Assembly (NCBI RefSeq): GCF_032854445.1
Contig: NC_088295.1
Location: forward strand, 92,869,805 to 92,933,804
Length of the DNA stretch: 64,000 bases
From: Liolophura sinensis
Taxonomy: Eukaryota; Mollusca; Polyplacophora; Chitonida; Chitonidae
Direction: 5' to 3'
The stretch's first letter is position 1, and each line of letters begins with the position of its first letter. Below, in pieces: positions 49,401-59,297 of this stretch. Position numbers and translations under genes: made by a program. A model generated the notes under the pieces. That model was not told the origin of the DNA. It saw only the letters and a program-made list of their open reading frames with translations, and ran no database searches.

Positions 49401-50323
49401 CATACAGTGAATGTCAGTTAATAAAGTTTGACACTTGTGAGTATTACTTACTCCAATATGACATAACCTTTGTTCTTCAGTTTTGACTGGGGTGAATGAA
49501 CACCTTACTAACATGAAAAAAGGTTGAAGAATACACTGTTTCTAGTCTATTCAGAAGTGTTTGTTTGACAGATGGTTGACACATGATTAGAGTGAGCTGC
49601 CTGTAATTGTCACAAATTTCAGAAATCAATCTGTATCTGGTCTGTTCAGAAGCATTTGTCTTGTTTGGCAGCTGATCAAAGTGAACCAGCCTGACCTGGT
49701 ACTGTTCGTGGGAGAGGCTCTGGTGGGGAACGAGGCCGTTGATCAGCTGACAAAGTTTAACCAGGCTCTGGCTGATCACTCTAACATGGAAAACCCCCGA
49801 CTGATTGATGGCATTATCCTCACCAAGTTTGACACTATTGATGACAAGGTAACCTGGCCTTTTTATAAACATACTAAATTCATTTGACCCAACAGTATAA
49901 TTTATTGTTTCACAGGTGTGTTTTCAATGTTCTGTAGTTAGCAGGTTTGTTAGCCACATTTTAGATATTGGTAGGCACAGGCCACTGTTTTCTCTGGTGT
50001 CCTCCCCTTAAACAGCCTGCCATTAATTCCCCATGGACTCAGACTATACATAAGAAACTAAAGAGCATTTCTGTGAATTTGAATACCAGTTTTACTGTTT
50101 AAGAGTTACAAATTGTGAAAATAATTTCGCAATACATGCCGAGCCACACCTGGTTTTTGTTTATGGTTTTATTTGGTGATAATGTTTCTGATTTCAGGTG
50201 GGAGCAGCTATTTCCATGACATACACCACAGGTCAGCCTATTGTGTTTGTGGGAACTGGTCAGACTTACACAGATCTGAGGAACCTCAATGCTAAGGCTG
50301 TTGTGAGCGCCCTCCTTAAGTAG
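37499..50323 (+). CDS. SRPRA: Signal recognition particle receptor subunit alpha
   Basis: Fourteen exons with GT-AG sites and matching phases: 37499-37615, 39047-39130, 40194-40387, 41186-41307, 41455-41602, 42310-42463, 44559-44659, 45290-45411, 46334-46420, 46790-46962, 47103-47310, 47715-47800, 49672-49848, 50198-50323. They encode 632 aa, against 638 in human. The N-terminal SRX domain starts [20 protein letters not shown] and binds the membrane-anchored beta subunit. A charged linker with an acidic run (about residues 292-303) leads to the NG GTPase: P-loop [10 protein letters not shown] (about 421-430), [14 protein letters not shown] (452 on), DTAGRMQ (515 on), TKFD (583-586) and GTGQTY (610 on). 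The protein docks ribosome-SRP complexes at the ER membrane; its GTPase pairs with SRP54. All key motifs are intact. Introns 2, 3, 5 and 8 carry SINEs or SINE fragments; 5, 6, 8 and 12 carry arrays. Confidence 0.97.
39590..39640 (+). repeat. SINE tail fragment (family A), SRPRA intron 2
   Basis: CTTCTTGAGTACAGGGTAAA followed by ACACCAATCAAATAAATAAA is the family A tail alone. Confidence 0.6.
39885..40148 (-). repeat. SINE, full length (family A), SRPRA intron 2
   Basis: Antisense copy from tail (TTTATTTGATTGGTGTTTTA) through CAGCATTACGGTGAGAGAAA and CATCCGCAAATTGCTGG to the head ending CCTCGGTCATGGAGGCCAC. It stops about 45 bp before the SRPRA exon 3 acceptor, so it may abut that exon's branch-point region. 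Confidence 0.88.
40768..41020 (+). repeat. SINE, full length (family A), SRPRA intron 3
   Basis: Sense copy: tRNA-like head with A-box-like GTGACTCAGTTTGTTAGTGC and B-box-like GAGTTCAAGTCC, body CCTGCTGATGGCCGTGGG, TGATGCTGGCCGCCATGGTG and tail AAGGCATAAAAGACCAATCA ending in a run of about 14 A. Confidence 0.9.
41783..42060 (+). repeat. 28-bp tandem array made of a SINE head, 10 copies (SRPRA intron 5)
   Basis: Ten units such as GAGCATCCGTGGCCCAGTGG TTAACGGA. The last unit is the head of the family A SINE that follows, so the array is an amplification of the SINE's A-box region. Each unit keeps a TGGCCCAGTGG-like phrase, close to the RNA polymerase III A-box consensus. Confidence 0.92.
42033..42275 (+). 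repeat. SINE (family A) following the head array
   Basis: Continues from the last 28-bp unit: CAGCACAACGACCAAGGAAC, a degraded B-box region GAGCTCAGGTCC, body GGTCGTACGTGGGAATGACT, CTTAATGCTGACTGCTGGTG and tail GTGTAAAGCACCAATCCGAT. Confidence 0.85.
43075..44415. repeat. Minisatellite, 61-bp unit, about 22 copies (SRPRA intron 6)
   Basis: Unit: TGTACAACCTGCTGCATTAT, CTAATGAGTTTAAGTGCCAT, ATTACAATGTAGTCAGATTA A. Two variants, GCCATATTACA and GCTGTATTTCA, partly alternate, suggesting dimer-level duplication. No exon content. Confidence 0.94.
45770..45912 (+). repeat. SINE fragment, tail half (family A), SRPRA intron 8
   Basis: Degraded body with TTAGTCAGTCGTCAGAGG, then the tail GTGAAATATTCTTTAGTATG GCATTAAACCCCAATGAAAT. 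Confidence 0.6.
46020..46275. repeat. Minisatellite, about 57-bp unit, 4.5 copies (SRPRA intron 8)
   Basis: Units with TCTGTTCACTATCAGTGGCA, GCTCTGCCACAGTTATGC and TCAGTGGTCTCGGAACC. It ends about 60 bp before the exon 9 acceptor. Confidence 0.92.
47848..48380. repeat. Minisatellite, 30-bp unit, about 17 copies (SRPRA intron 12)
   Basis: Unit ACAGCTCAGCCTAAAAGTCA CACGTACAGT. A variant with CTATAACTCAC recurs roughly every fourth unit, so larger 120-bp blocks were duplicated. The unit is 10 codons long, which explains the 202- and 269-codon open frames. It starts about 50 bp after the exon 12 donor. Confidence 0.94.
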
Positions 50324-51880
50324 ACAGACCAACCTTCTTACACTTCTGCCACCAAGGCAAATTATTTCACATGCAGAAATGCTTGTCATGTGTTTTTTTC
50401 TTTTCTTTTTCTATGATAAAGGCAATAGAAGACTCCTTTGTTCTGTTCGTATATATATATTTATAAGTGCTAGATTTGCATTAGTAACCACCTCAAAAGA
50501 ATTACTCACAGGAAGGTATATTTAACTCAAGGCCTGCAGAATACTAGTCAGGTACTGTTTTACAAACTACAGGCATTGGCACGACAGATATTTATGTATG
50601 TACACATAAACCATGAGGAATGTGGTATTGAGATGTACATGTAATAGTTTTAATTAAATGAGACATTAACTTCAGATCAACTACCCTGTGTGGGTTAGTA
50701 ATGCTTTTAGCCCATGGTTTTCACCATTAAATCTGAGATGGCATCGGATGAGGTTGAGAAATCCCAGCCGGGACAGTCACATGGGAGATAACTCTTTCTG
50801 TGATGGTTAATCTGGAGTAGTCTTTGACACCATTCTGTGATATTTAGTCAGTCTTTTGCAGTTTAACCCTGCTGCTGCTCCTCCTCACCCTTGATACAGG
50901 TTATTCATATGGCACACCTAATCATCTCATCTTTACCGTCCTGCTCTTCCCATGCAACTGTGTTGTAATTGTTGAATTGATGCATGAATGAAATTTTTTG
51001 TTTCTCTTTTTTCATGTAATTCAAGGGTAAGAAAACAAAATCAGATTTTTTTCGTGGACACATTCACACAATGAATATATCTGTAATAAAAAAAGATGAG
51101 CAGTGTAATGACATACACTGTGTGTAGGTTAGGTGTCCACTCATTGTAGCTGTAATGACAAGTGTTAACAATTTAGCAGCATTTCTCATTATGATAGTTT
51201 TGAGTGGTCTCTCTCACCTTGAAGGGATACAGATTCAACGCTGATTGGCTGACAGGGTTACCAGGGTAAACTATGTAGCTTTGGTCGTGCCTGAGTCAAT
51301 CTGCCCTCCCTAAAATTCAGCTTTGGTTAGGCACTGCCTAGACTTGCCTATCTCTATCACTAACCAATCAGAAAGAATTCTGTATCCCTTTAAGTCTGAC
51401 ATGTCTTCTGTCAGCTACCAAGCTTGATTAAGGAATGCTGCAAAACATTTATTTGTGCATTGTGGTTACTTAAAAGTACATACAGTTTATTAACTAGTTC
51501 AGTTAAATTCTTTTCACCACATGGACCAGAAGTTGTCACCAGTTAAGAAATAAAGGACAACTTTACCATCGATCTATTATATTTCATGCAGATGTATAAC
51601 TGTTCAGGTTTTACCTTTAATCAAACCTAGGACGGTGTACTTCCAGATTATTCTGTGAAATGACTTGAAAAAGTATCGTAATGATATTCATTTACTGCTT
51701 CATATTTATTATTGCATACAGCGGCATTTTACCTGATACGATGGCAAAAGGTGATCATGATTTTAACCTTCGTGTTATTGATCAACTGTTCTGGTTGTGG
51801 GCTGTATTGTAATATTGGGGAATGGTATCAGATTAAAGTTGTTGAATTTTGAAGAAAATAAATAAATTTATGAAATAAAT
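50324..51880 (+). other. SRPRA 3' UTR with candidate poly(A) signals
   Basis: About 1.5 kb of non-repetitive AT-rich sequence after the stop. Overlapping AATAAA hexamers at 51857-51866 are the best candidate for the end of the transcript; their use is inferred. Confidence 0.5.
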
Positions 51881-53346
51881 AAGTTTTTGCTTTGATGTTT
51901 TACAGATGATATCTGAAGAAAAAAAAAAAAAGATAACTAAATATATTTTCTTGCATCAAACTTAGCAACAAGAAAATATTTCTAGCACTGCCATGGCTGA
52001 GCATTAGCGACTGAAGTCTCTGATGCAGTATATGGGACAAAGCAGCATGCTTAGCTCTCAGCTGTTGTCTATGCTCTTGATCTAGTGCCAACGGATGTCA
52101 CATTAATAAATTCTTACAATTTATACTTTGCCCATACCTCAAATTCTCTTGACGTTCAACTAAAAAACCAGACTGGCCCATACTGTCCATGTGCCATGGA
52201 CATTCTTTGTCATATAGCACCTTCTAAGACAGAAGTACCGGGTATATTTCACCATGCAAGAGTAGCCCTGATATGGCATTCTCATATGTGCACTCTGTGT
52301 CAATGCTACGGAAGCTACCCCGGTCCAAAGTAGTCAGTAGTGGCAGCAGGCCAACACACACAAATTTCAGTGAAATAAATGCAAACATTATTGGTGTGTG
52401 CATTGTTGATTTATTGGTGCCCATTGAGTTTCCAGTCCAGAGACCATCTTGCATCATTTTGGGCTATTTCTCCCTTCCAGGCAAAACATAGCCTTGTTCC
52501 CGAGGTTTGCACTTGCAAGGCTTGGGAAAATGAATTCTACACAGTAACACCTGCATCTGCCACCTTTCTAACAGCTATCCACTCTGCCGGAGCAGGGTAG
52601 CAAGGGCTGCCTTAACACAACTGCCATTTGGCGCAAAGCTTTGTTCCAAGTCCTCTTACTTCAAAGGAATGGCCCATTGTGATAAAAGTTGATCACTAAA
52701 ACTGTTCTCTCGTATATAAAGTGATTACGTATAGTGTGTTAAACTGGCAGTAGTACACACTGGTTGGAAAATACTAAGATAATAGTTGACAGTCTAAGAG
52801 AAGGAAGAAACGTGTACGAGTGATGATGGCATGAAATGGCCTGGTAATGACAATATCAAAGTCACAAGCTGATAGCTGTTCTTACATGTATATTCCGCTG
52901 TACATACCTAATTTCACATGAACCAATACAATCGTTTCTTTCTGGTAGAATTAGTTTGGCATAGTGGATCTCTCAATATCCCAACCACCATGGCAGGTAA
53001 CTAATTTCTATAAAGAAGGAGCTCTTTAGGTACAACACAAGAATTATTTCATACCAATGACAAACTGAAGCTGCATATTTATGTAAGTGTATTAAATCAT
53101 GATGATCCTACTTCATGTAACAAGACGCGGAATATGAAAGGAATCAGTCGCTAGTCGCACAACGTGTGAACCATTTCCATGTACAGTATGGTCTCTTCAT
53201 GTCCAGTGTGCCTCAGCTACCGCACAGACAATGTCCTTCTATCCCGGACCAGGAAGCGTGGTATTTTCCAAAGAGTACATGTCAGTTGGGAGGATTGCAG
53301 CATGCACAATAGCACTGTGATAGAATACTCCATAGATCCCAACCCC
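51881..53346. other. Convergent spacer between SRPRA and PFDN2
   Basis: Holds the 3' ends of both convergent genes. No further exon or repeat that I can name; short open frames around 52.1-52.6 kb look random. Confidence 0.45.
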
Positions 53347-56300
53347 TCAGCTGTCCTTTGCCACAAGCACACCTGCTGAGCTGGGTTTGCCAGAATCGTG
53401 TTCCTCTTTGTTCTCCGTCTTGTTCTCTTCACCCCGTATCTTTAGGTTATGTTCTTCTCTGTATCGGTTTATCTCCTGGCCCTTTGTCTCCAACTGCTTT
53501 ACCAAAGACTCAATCAGCAAGCCCATCTGGAACAGAGAACAACACAGCAGTCAGAGAGGGGAACCCCAGTCATGTCTCACTGCTTTACCAAAGACTCAAT
53601 CAGCAAGCCCAGCTGGAACAGAAAACAACACCCCAGTCAGAGAGGAGGAACCCCCAGTCATGTCTCACTGCTTTACCAAGGACTCAATCAGCAAGTCCAG
53701 CTGGAACAGAGAACAACACCGCAGTCAGAGAGGGGGAACCCCCAGTCCTGTCTCACTGCTTTACCAAGGACTCAATCAGCAAGTCCAGCTGGAACAGAGA
53801 ACAACACCGCAGTCAGAGGGGAACCCCCAATCGTGTCTCACTGCTTTACCAAGGACTCAGTAAGCAAGCCCAGCTGGAACATAGAACAACACAACAGTCA
53901 GAGAGGGGAACCCCCAGTCATGTCTCACTGCTTTACCAAGGACTCAGTAAGCAAGCCCAGTGGAACAGAGAACAACACTGCAGTCAGAGGGGAACCCCCC
54001 AGTCATGTCTCACTGTTTTAGCAATGACTCAGTAAGCAAGCCCATCTGGAACAGAGAACAACACTGCAGTCAGAGTGGAGAGCACTCTGTGTCATTCCTC
54101 CTGTGAAGCCTAGAAGACATTTCAGATTGGTTGCACATGTATGTCATTTAGAAAAAAATTACCACAACCTAGATTTGATAGTTTTCAAACATTTAGAGTA
54201 CTTGGGATACCAAACCGACATTTTCTCACCTGTTCTTTGTTGGTTTTTAATGCTGGTAGCACATCCTTGACTGTTCTTTCAACAAGAACTCCTCCCACCA
54301 TACGGAAACACTTCCTCTCTTCATCAACTTCTTTCAAAGTTTCTAGAACTAAGCTGCAAGTAAACAGAATAAAATGCAGGTACATGTGCTAACACACTTT
54401 GAACAGAGTTAGTGTCTGTGTCTATTTTTGTCTATAATGGTACTTTAGGGCCTTCATTTAACACAGTTTTGTTACATGATCTTAAGTTAGAAGCTGATTG
54501 AAATCTGACAAAAAACTCAAAGCTCGGTCATCTAAGATACCACCTAGGGCAAGGAAGTTGGGTTAATTTTTGACTACGAACCCACAGTAAACACAAACTG
54601 GCAAAAGTACCTGCATGTATTTGTGAGCAACCTACTTGTCGGATATTTTTTGTGGAAAGCAGACTCCTCAGTTAAATGGTGTCACTTTACCATGTGATAG
54701 CACTTAATTCTTAACTATAGCACAGACTTAACCAGATCTAATGCAATCAAATATATCTAAAATGTACATACATTTTATTGTATCTGATTGGCACAGCATT
54801 GTTAAACGTGTGTGCACAAAAGAATAACCAGAGGGCAACATCTTATAACTGAAAGGTCACGCTGTTGCATAGGTACCCTATCAAGGTGAGAATCAAGAGC
54901 CAGAGAAATATTACATTTTACATTAAAATGGCATGGCTCTCTGTATGTGTTAGTCCATCAAGTAGACTCCACCAGAGTGATAGTTTAATATTCTGACACA
55001 CACCACAATACTCATATTGAACACACAATATTCCTGTCTCAGAAAAACAGTGAAGTCTGTGCTGGTACCCCAAAGTTACCTAACTAAAAAACCCTTTTTA
55101 TGCCCTTCTGGGCTAAAACATGAAGATTATAGTTGTACATGCAGGCAGTAAGGAAAATGTAAGTTTTCTGCAGACTCCTATGTCAGAACTCGGTTATATT
55201 TCAGAAAACACCTTTAGTTCACATGACTTTCTCAAAACTACAGTCGACTGCGAGTCATTTGGTACCTTCAAACATTCAACACCTAAAGGGTATATAAAAA
55301 TTATCTACTCTGAAAACAATGATTGTGTTTCAATGCCAAGTGAAGAAAATTATGCCAAAAATTTTTTTTTTTTTTTTAAATTTTCCATTTCGTCGTGTTT
55401 TTACACCTGTTAATTACCCCTCTATATCGTGGATATTTTTTGTCAATGGTCGGATTTTTTTGAACATTACGTTATCTTGTTAAGACTCCCACCCAAATCA
55501 CTTCATCCACATCAACTCTCATGGATCATGCATACAGTATGTGACTTCAACTGAGAAAGATGTAGCTGTTCAAGTCCCTGTTCTAGCCATAAATGATCAT
55601 TTTCCAGTCTGTGTCACCCTCAAATCAAAGAATAACTACAGCATGAAGGATGAACATGTTACAGCCCACTATAGAGCATGTAAAGATTTTAACTACAATC
55701 TTTTCCACCAAGACTAAAAGGATGTGCACTGGGAAACTATAGATTACATAATAAATCCTGAAGTGGCTGTGTATGAGCGGTTTTCCAAGATGTTCTAAAT
55801 AAACATGACCCCTTGAAAACAAGACAAGTCAAATGCCTTTCATAACCATCTTGGGTTACAGAAGATATTCTAAATTCTATGCAACTACGAGATATGTATA
55901 AAAGAAAGGCACATGAGGCAAATCACAAACACTGGAAATATAAAGTGAACATTAAAATTGCTTGTCCAATGAAGCAGCAATTCTCAAATGACTTGAAAGA
56001 AAATGCATCTTCTCCCAACAGAATCTGAGAGATCCTGAGAAAATCTAATCCTCAACAAAAGCGTCTATAGCTGGATGCTATCACTGATAAGGATGGCAAT
56101 GTAACAAATGAGCCAGCTAAAATTAGCCATATCTTCAATACCTTTTTCTCAAATGCGGCCAAACATTTGATGGATATTAATTATATAAACAAGGACACTT
56201 TTGTTCAAAGTCTTGAAAAACTCAGGGAAGTTGAGGAAAAAGTTCCTCATGATGCCTTCTTTCCCACACCAAATATTCCGTTTTAAACCATGATAAAAAT

Positions 56301-58873
56301 AAGGCCAATAAATACCATATTGATGCTAAATTTCTTTCATCAGCTGCCCTATTATTGCAAAATCTTTGACTAGACTAATTCTTTGACCAATTTTAATAAA
56401 CCAATGTCTTGTGGTCAGTTCTTTTCCACACATGTGGAAAATTGCTAAAGTTGTCCCTCTTCACAAAGGGGATCCAAAAGATAATTTATTTATTATTTAC
56501 TTGATTAGTGTTTTACGCTGTACTCAAGAATATTTCACTTATATGACAGCGGCCAGCATTACGGTGGGAGGAAACCCGACAGAGCCCGGGGGAACCCCAC
56601 GATCATCCGCAGGTTGCTGCCAGACTCCAACGGACAAAGTTGAAAACTATCGTCCAACATATGGCCTACCTATTGTTTGAAAAACCACTGAACAACATGT
56701 ACACAGCAGTTTATATGAGTATCTCCCAAATTTTAAAATATTGCATTTTAAATTAATCTGGTTTTCGCTCCTTACACTCTTGTGAATCTGCATTGCTGAA
56801 AATGGTTGAACACTGGTGTAGGGGCAACAGATAACGGAGAAGTTATTCAAAACATACTTGTGGACTTCAAGAAGGCATTTTATACTGTTAATCATGATAT
56901 ATTACTTAAAAACTTAAAGTATACAAATTTCACTCAACTGCTCTTACTTTCTTCCAGTCCTACCTATCTTGACAGACAACAGGAGGTTGTTGCTGGAGGA
57001 GAAATGTCCGATGCTATGATATTAAGGCTGGTGTCCCGCAAGGCTTCATATCCGGACCTTTACGTTTTATACTGTATATAAATGATCTACCATTATTTAT
57101 ATGAGACAGTTGCAATTCTAGTGACAACTTTGCTGATGACACATCTATATACTGCTCCTCAGGCAATATGTCTGACATTGAGCGCAATCTAAACAACTGT
57201 ATGGACTGGTGCAACAAAAACCTCCTGTTCATTAATGCCCAAAAATCTAAATACATGATACTGGGATCCAGGCAAAGGCTTAATGAAACATGCTCCTTTC
57301 TCTGTTATGCTTCATGGAAGTAAACTCTAAGGAATCAGTAATGCGAAACTGCTTGATATTTATACTGATGACCATCTTTCCTGGAACACTCAAATCAATA
57401 ATGTGTGTAAAAAGGTTTCTAAATTGTTAGGCATTCTACGAAGGAAGAGAGCTCTTCTAACACATCACTGTAGTGATATTTTGTATAAGTCTTATGTTCT
57501 TCCTCACTTTGATTACTGCTACTCTGTATGGGGAAACTGTTCAGTTAAAAATAGAAAAATGATAGTCAAGTTACAGAAAAGAGCTGCTTGTTTAGTTCTA
57601 CAAGAAAGCATGAACACACAATATTGCTCTTATATCAACACAACATAATATCTATCCGTAAAGCAAGGACAAATTACATGACAGAAAGTTTTACACATAT
57701 GGGCTTCAAACTATGCGACTGCCTCCCAATACATGTAAAAGAAGCTCTTTTCTATCAAGCTTTCAATCAGGCTACTTAATATTACAGTTTAAAATTTTCG
57801 CTGTATCAACCATCTACATAATATCCCATCTCTCTTAACTTCACTTGTTCAGGATCTAAATTTGTCAATACAGACATATATATATATACACATTTTTTTT
57901 ATACATAGATGTATTATTGCATCTAATAGCAAACCATTTTATAACGCTAAGTCCCTGTAACACTCTTGCACACATGTACATTGTTCAAACAAAATAGGGG
58001 ATGGGAAAGGGGACACCTACACTCACTTGGTCTGTTCTCTGCACATGTGTGCAGAAGGTTCCAGCCTACAGGGGGTAGGAAGAGGTCGGTAATGGGCCGT
58101 CTCCCATTTTATTGGACTTTTTTGTGGTTAATGCATGTATTAGTTCATTTTGCACGGATTTTTTGTTGCAGAGTTTCTCCATACTAAACTATTCTTAAAT
58201 ACCAATATTTTAACCTGGTACACTCCTCGGGTGTGATCTACGCCTAACCTCATATAAAATGATAACAGCCAAGATCCTTGGCTAGGAATATATGAATGAG
58301 TGACTGGGCAGTTGCACGAGTTATGGAGGGAAACGCTAGTGCGCTTCTGAACAATGGAAAAAAGGTCCTGACCATCACCTCGACACATTCGGGAATATTT
58401 CCTTCCGCATGTTATGACACTCCACAACTTGTTCATATACAAAATATGTACGACGCGACTGTGTGATGGACTTCCACAGTTGAAAATCTATGTGAATGTG
58501 AAAATCAGATTCACCAATGAAATTATGTCAATCTACCACGTAGCATTAACTTCAACATTACAAATCCCAAGGTTGGAAATATCTGTGACAAATAGTAACT
58601 GATCGTTTGACAATCTATTTTACATTTTACTAACAGTACACGTTGTTGTTGTAATCAACACAGATCAACTTAACCATGCTCGGACCTTGGGCTTGTTGCT
58701 CCGGTTCGAAACTTACTCGTGCTCTTTCATATCCATCTCTAATTCATTTATTTTAGACGCAACGGCTCTCTGCTGTGTCGAAGTTCTTGGAAACCGGCAA
58801 TTATTTGTTCTTGTGACTTGGGTTTGGGTTTTTGTCCCGTTGGTTGTGCCGCCATCGTTGCCCCAGAAGCCAT
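53347..58873 (-). CDS. PFDN2: Prefoldin subunit 2
   Basis: Three exons: 58717-58873, 54230-54353 and 53347-53526. Joined, they give about 153 aa, as in human (154). Exon 1 encodes MASGATMAAQPTG, then EQIIAGFQELR and RAVASKINELEMDMKEH, the first coiled-coil helix. Exon 2 has TLKEVDEERKCFRMVGGVLV and ERTVKDVLPALKTNKEQ, the conserved hairpin region. Exon 3 has LIESLVKQLETKGQEINRYR, the second helix, and the family C-terminal SSAGVLVAKDS. PFDN2 is a beta-type subunit of the hexameric cytosolic chaperone prefoldin, which hands unfolded actin and tubulin to CCT. Exon 1 lacks one base at about 58776-58777 (after CGA, before CAGCAG) relative to the expected frame; because both sides match the family well, I suspect a sequence error or private allele. 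Intron 1 carries a LINE; intron 2 carries an array made from exon 3. Confidence 0.92.
53490..54080 (-). repeat. Minisatellite of PFDN2 exon 3 acceptor and exon start, 7 copies
   Basis: Units of about 84-89 bp. Read on the minus strand, each has a CTCTGTTCCAG acceptor followed by about 32 bases like the start of exon 3 (GGGCTTGCTGATTGAGTCTT TGGTAAAGCA), then a GTGAGACATGACTGGGGG spacer. The leftmost unit overlaps the true exon 3; six more lie upstream of it in intron 2. Confidence 0.93.
54354..55468. other. PFDN2 intron 1, proximal part
   Basis: AT-rich, no recognised element. A plus-strand frame of 97 codons at 55120-55413 may belong to the 5' part of the adjacent LINE but shows no domain. 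Confidence 0.35.
55470..57790 (+). mobile_element. Degenerate non-LTR retrotransposon (LINE) in PFDN2 intron 1
   Basis: Plus-strand relic with the order of a LINE second open frame: a likely endonuclease C-terminal part (NDHFPVCVTLK, near 55590), a linker with ITDKDGNVTNEPAKISHIFN, and reverse transcriptase remains: VVPLHKGDP, FADDTSIYCSSGNMSDIE, NLLFINAQKSKYMILG, DDHLSWNTQINNVCKKVSKL and YVLPHFDYCYSVWGN. The catalytic FADD box is visible. Many stops and frame changes separate the parts, so it is dead. The layout fits the jockey/CR1/L2-like group; the exact clade cannot be fixed. It lies antisense to PFDN2. Confidence 0.88.
56484..56625 (-). repeat. Truncated SINE (family A) inserted in the LINE
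   Basis: TTTACTTGATTAGTGTTTTA, CAGCATTACGGTGGGAGGAA and CATCCGCAGGTTGCTGCCAG match the family A tail and body on the minus strand. It interrupts the LINE after the GDPKDN segment, so it is younger than the LINE copy. Confidence 0.85.
58125..58260. repeat. Dispersed repeat, copy 2 (PFDN2 intron 1)
   Basis: Second copy of the unnamed repeat at 26425-26545, sharing GTTAATGCATGTATTAGTTC-like and TCCTCGGGTGTGATCTACGC segments. Confidence 0.65.
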
Positions 58874-59297
58874 GATGAAAATTGGAATCTAATCTCCTGC
58901 ATTCGGCATCACATTATTAACATAAGGGATTTTCAATGGGACACCACAAATACACGAAAAAAGCCAGATACAAGAAATCTTGATCATACAATTATCAAAT
59001 CACGAACGCGAACGGAAATTTTTTTATATTGCAGTAAGAACATACCACTTCAAAGTTCCATATGCTATTAACAGTTCTCTCTAAAAAAAAAAGAGACTAT
59101 AAAGTATACAGTCCAAAAACAAAGTATTTACTAGTGATCATAAACTTTTTTAATTGTCAAAATGGCTGTAACATCCGTTTTCGTTTCAAATGTCAGTGAC
59201 GATTTGACACAACTGTGTTACGAATGTTTATCAATGGCGGAAAAGTTGAAAGCATGAGAGAACATGTTTCTTTCTGTCTCATTTGTTAGGATTGGAA
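58874..59297. promoter_or_regulatory. Divergent promoter region PFDN2 / unnamed gene
   Basis: The start codons of PFDN2 (minus) and the next gene (plus) are 424 bp apart in head-to-head order. No TATA box recognised. The plus gene's first exon is short and its start is inferred, so the true promoter limits are uncertain. Confidence 0.45.
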
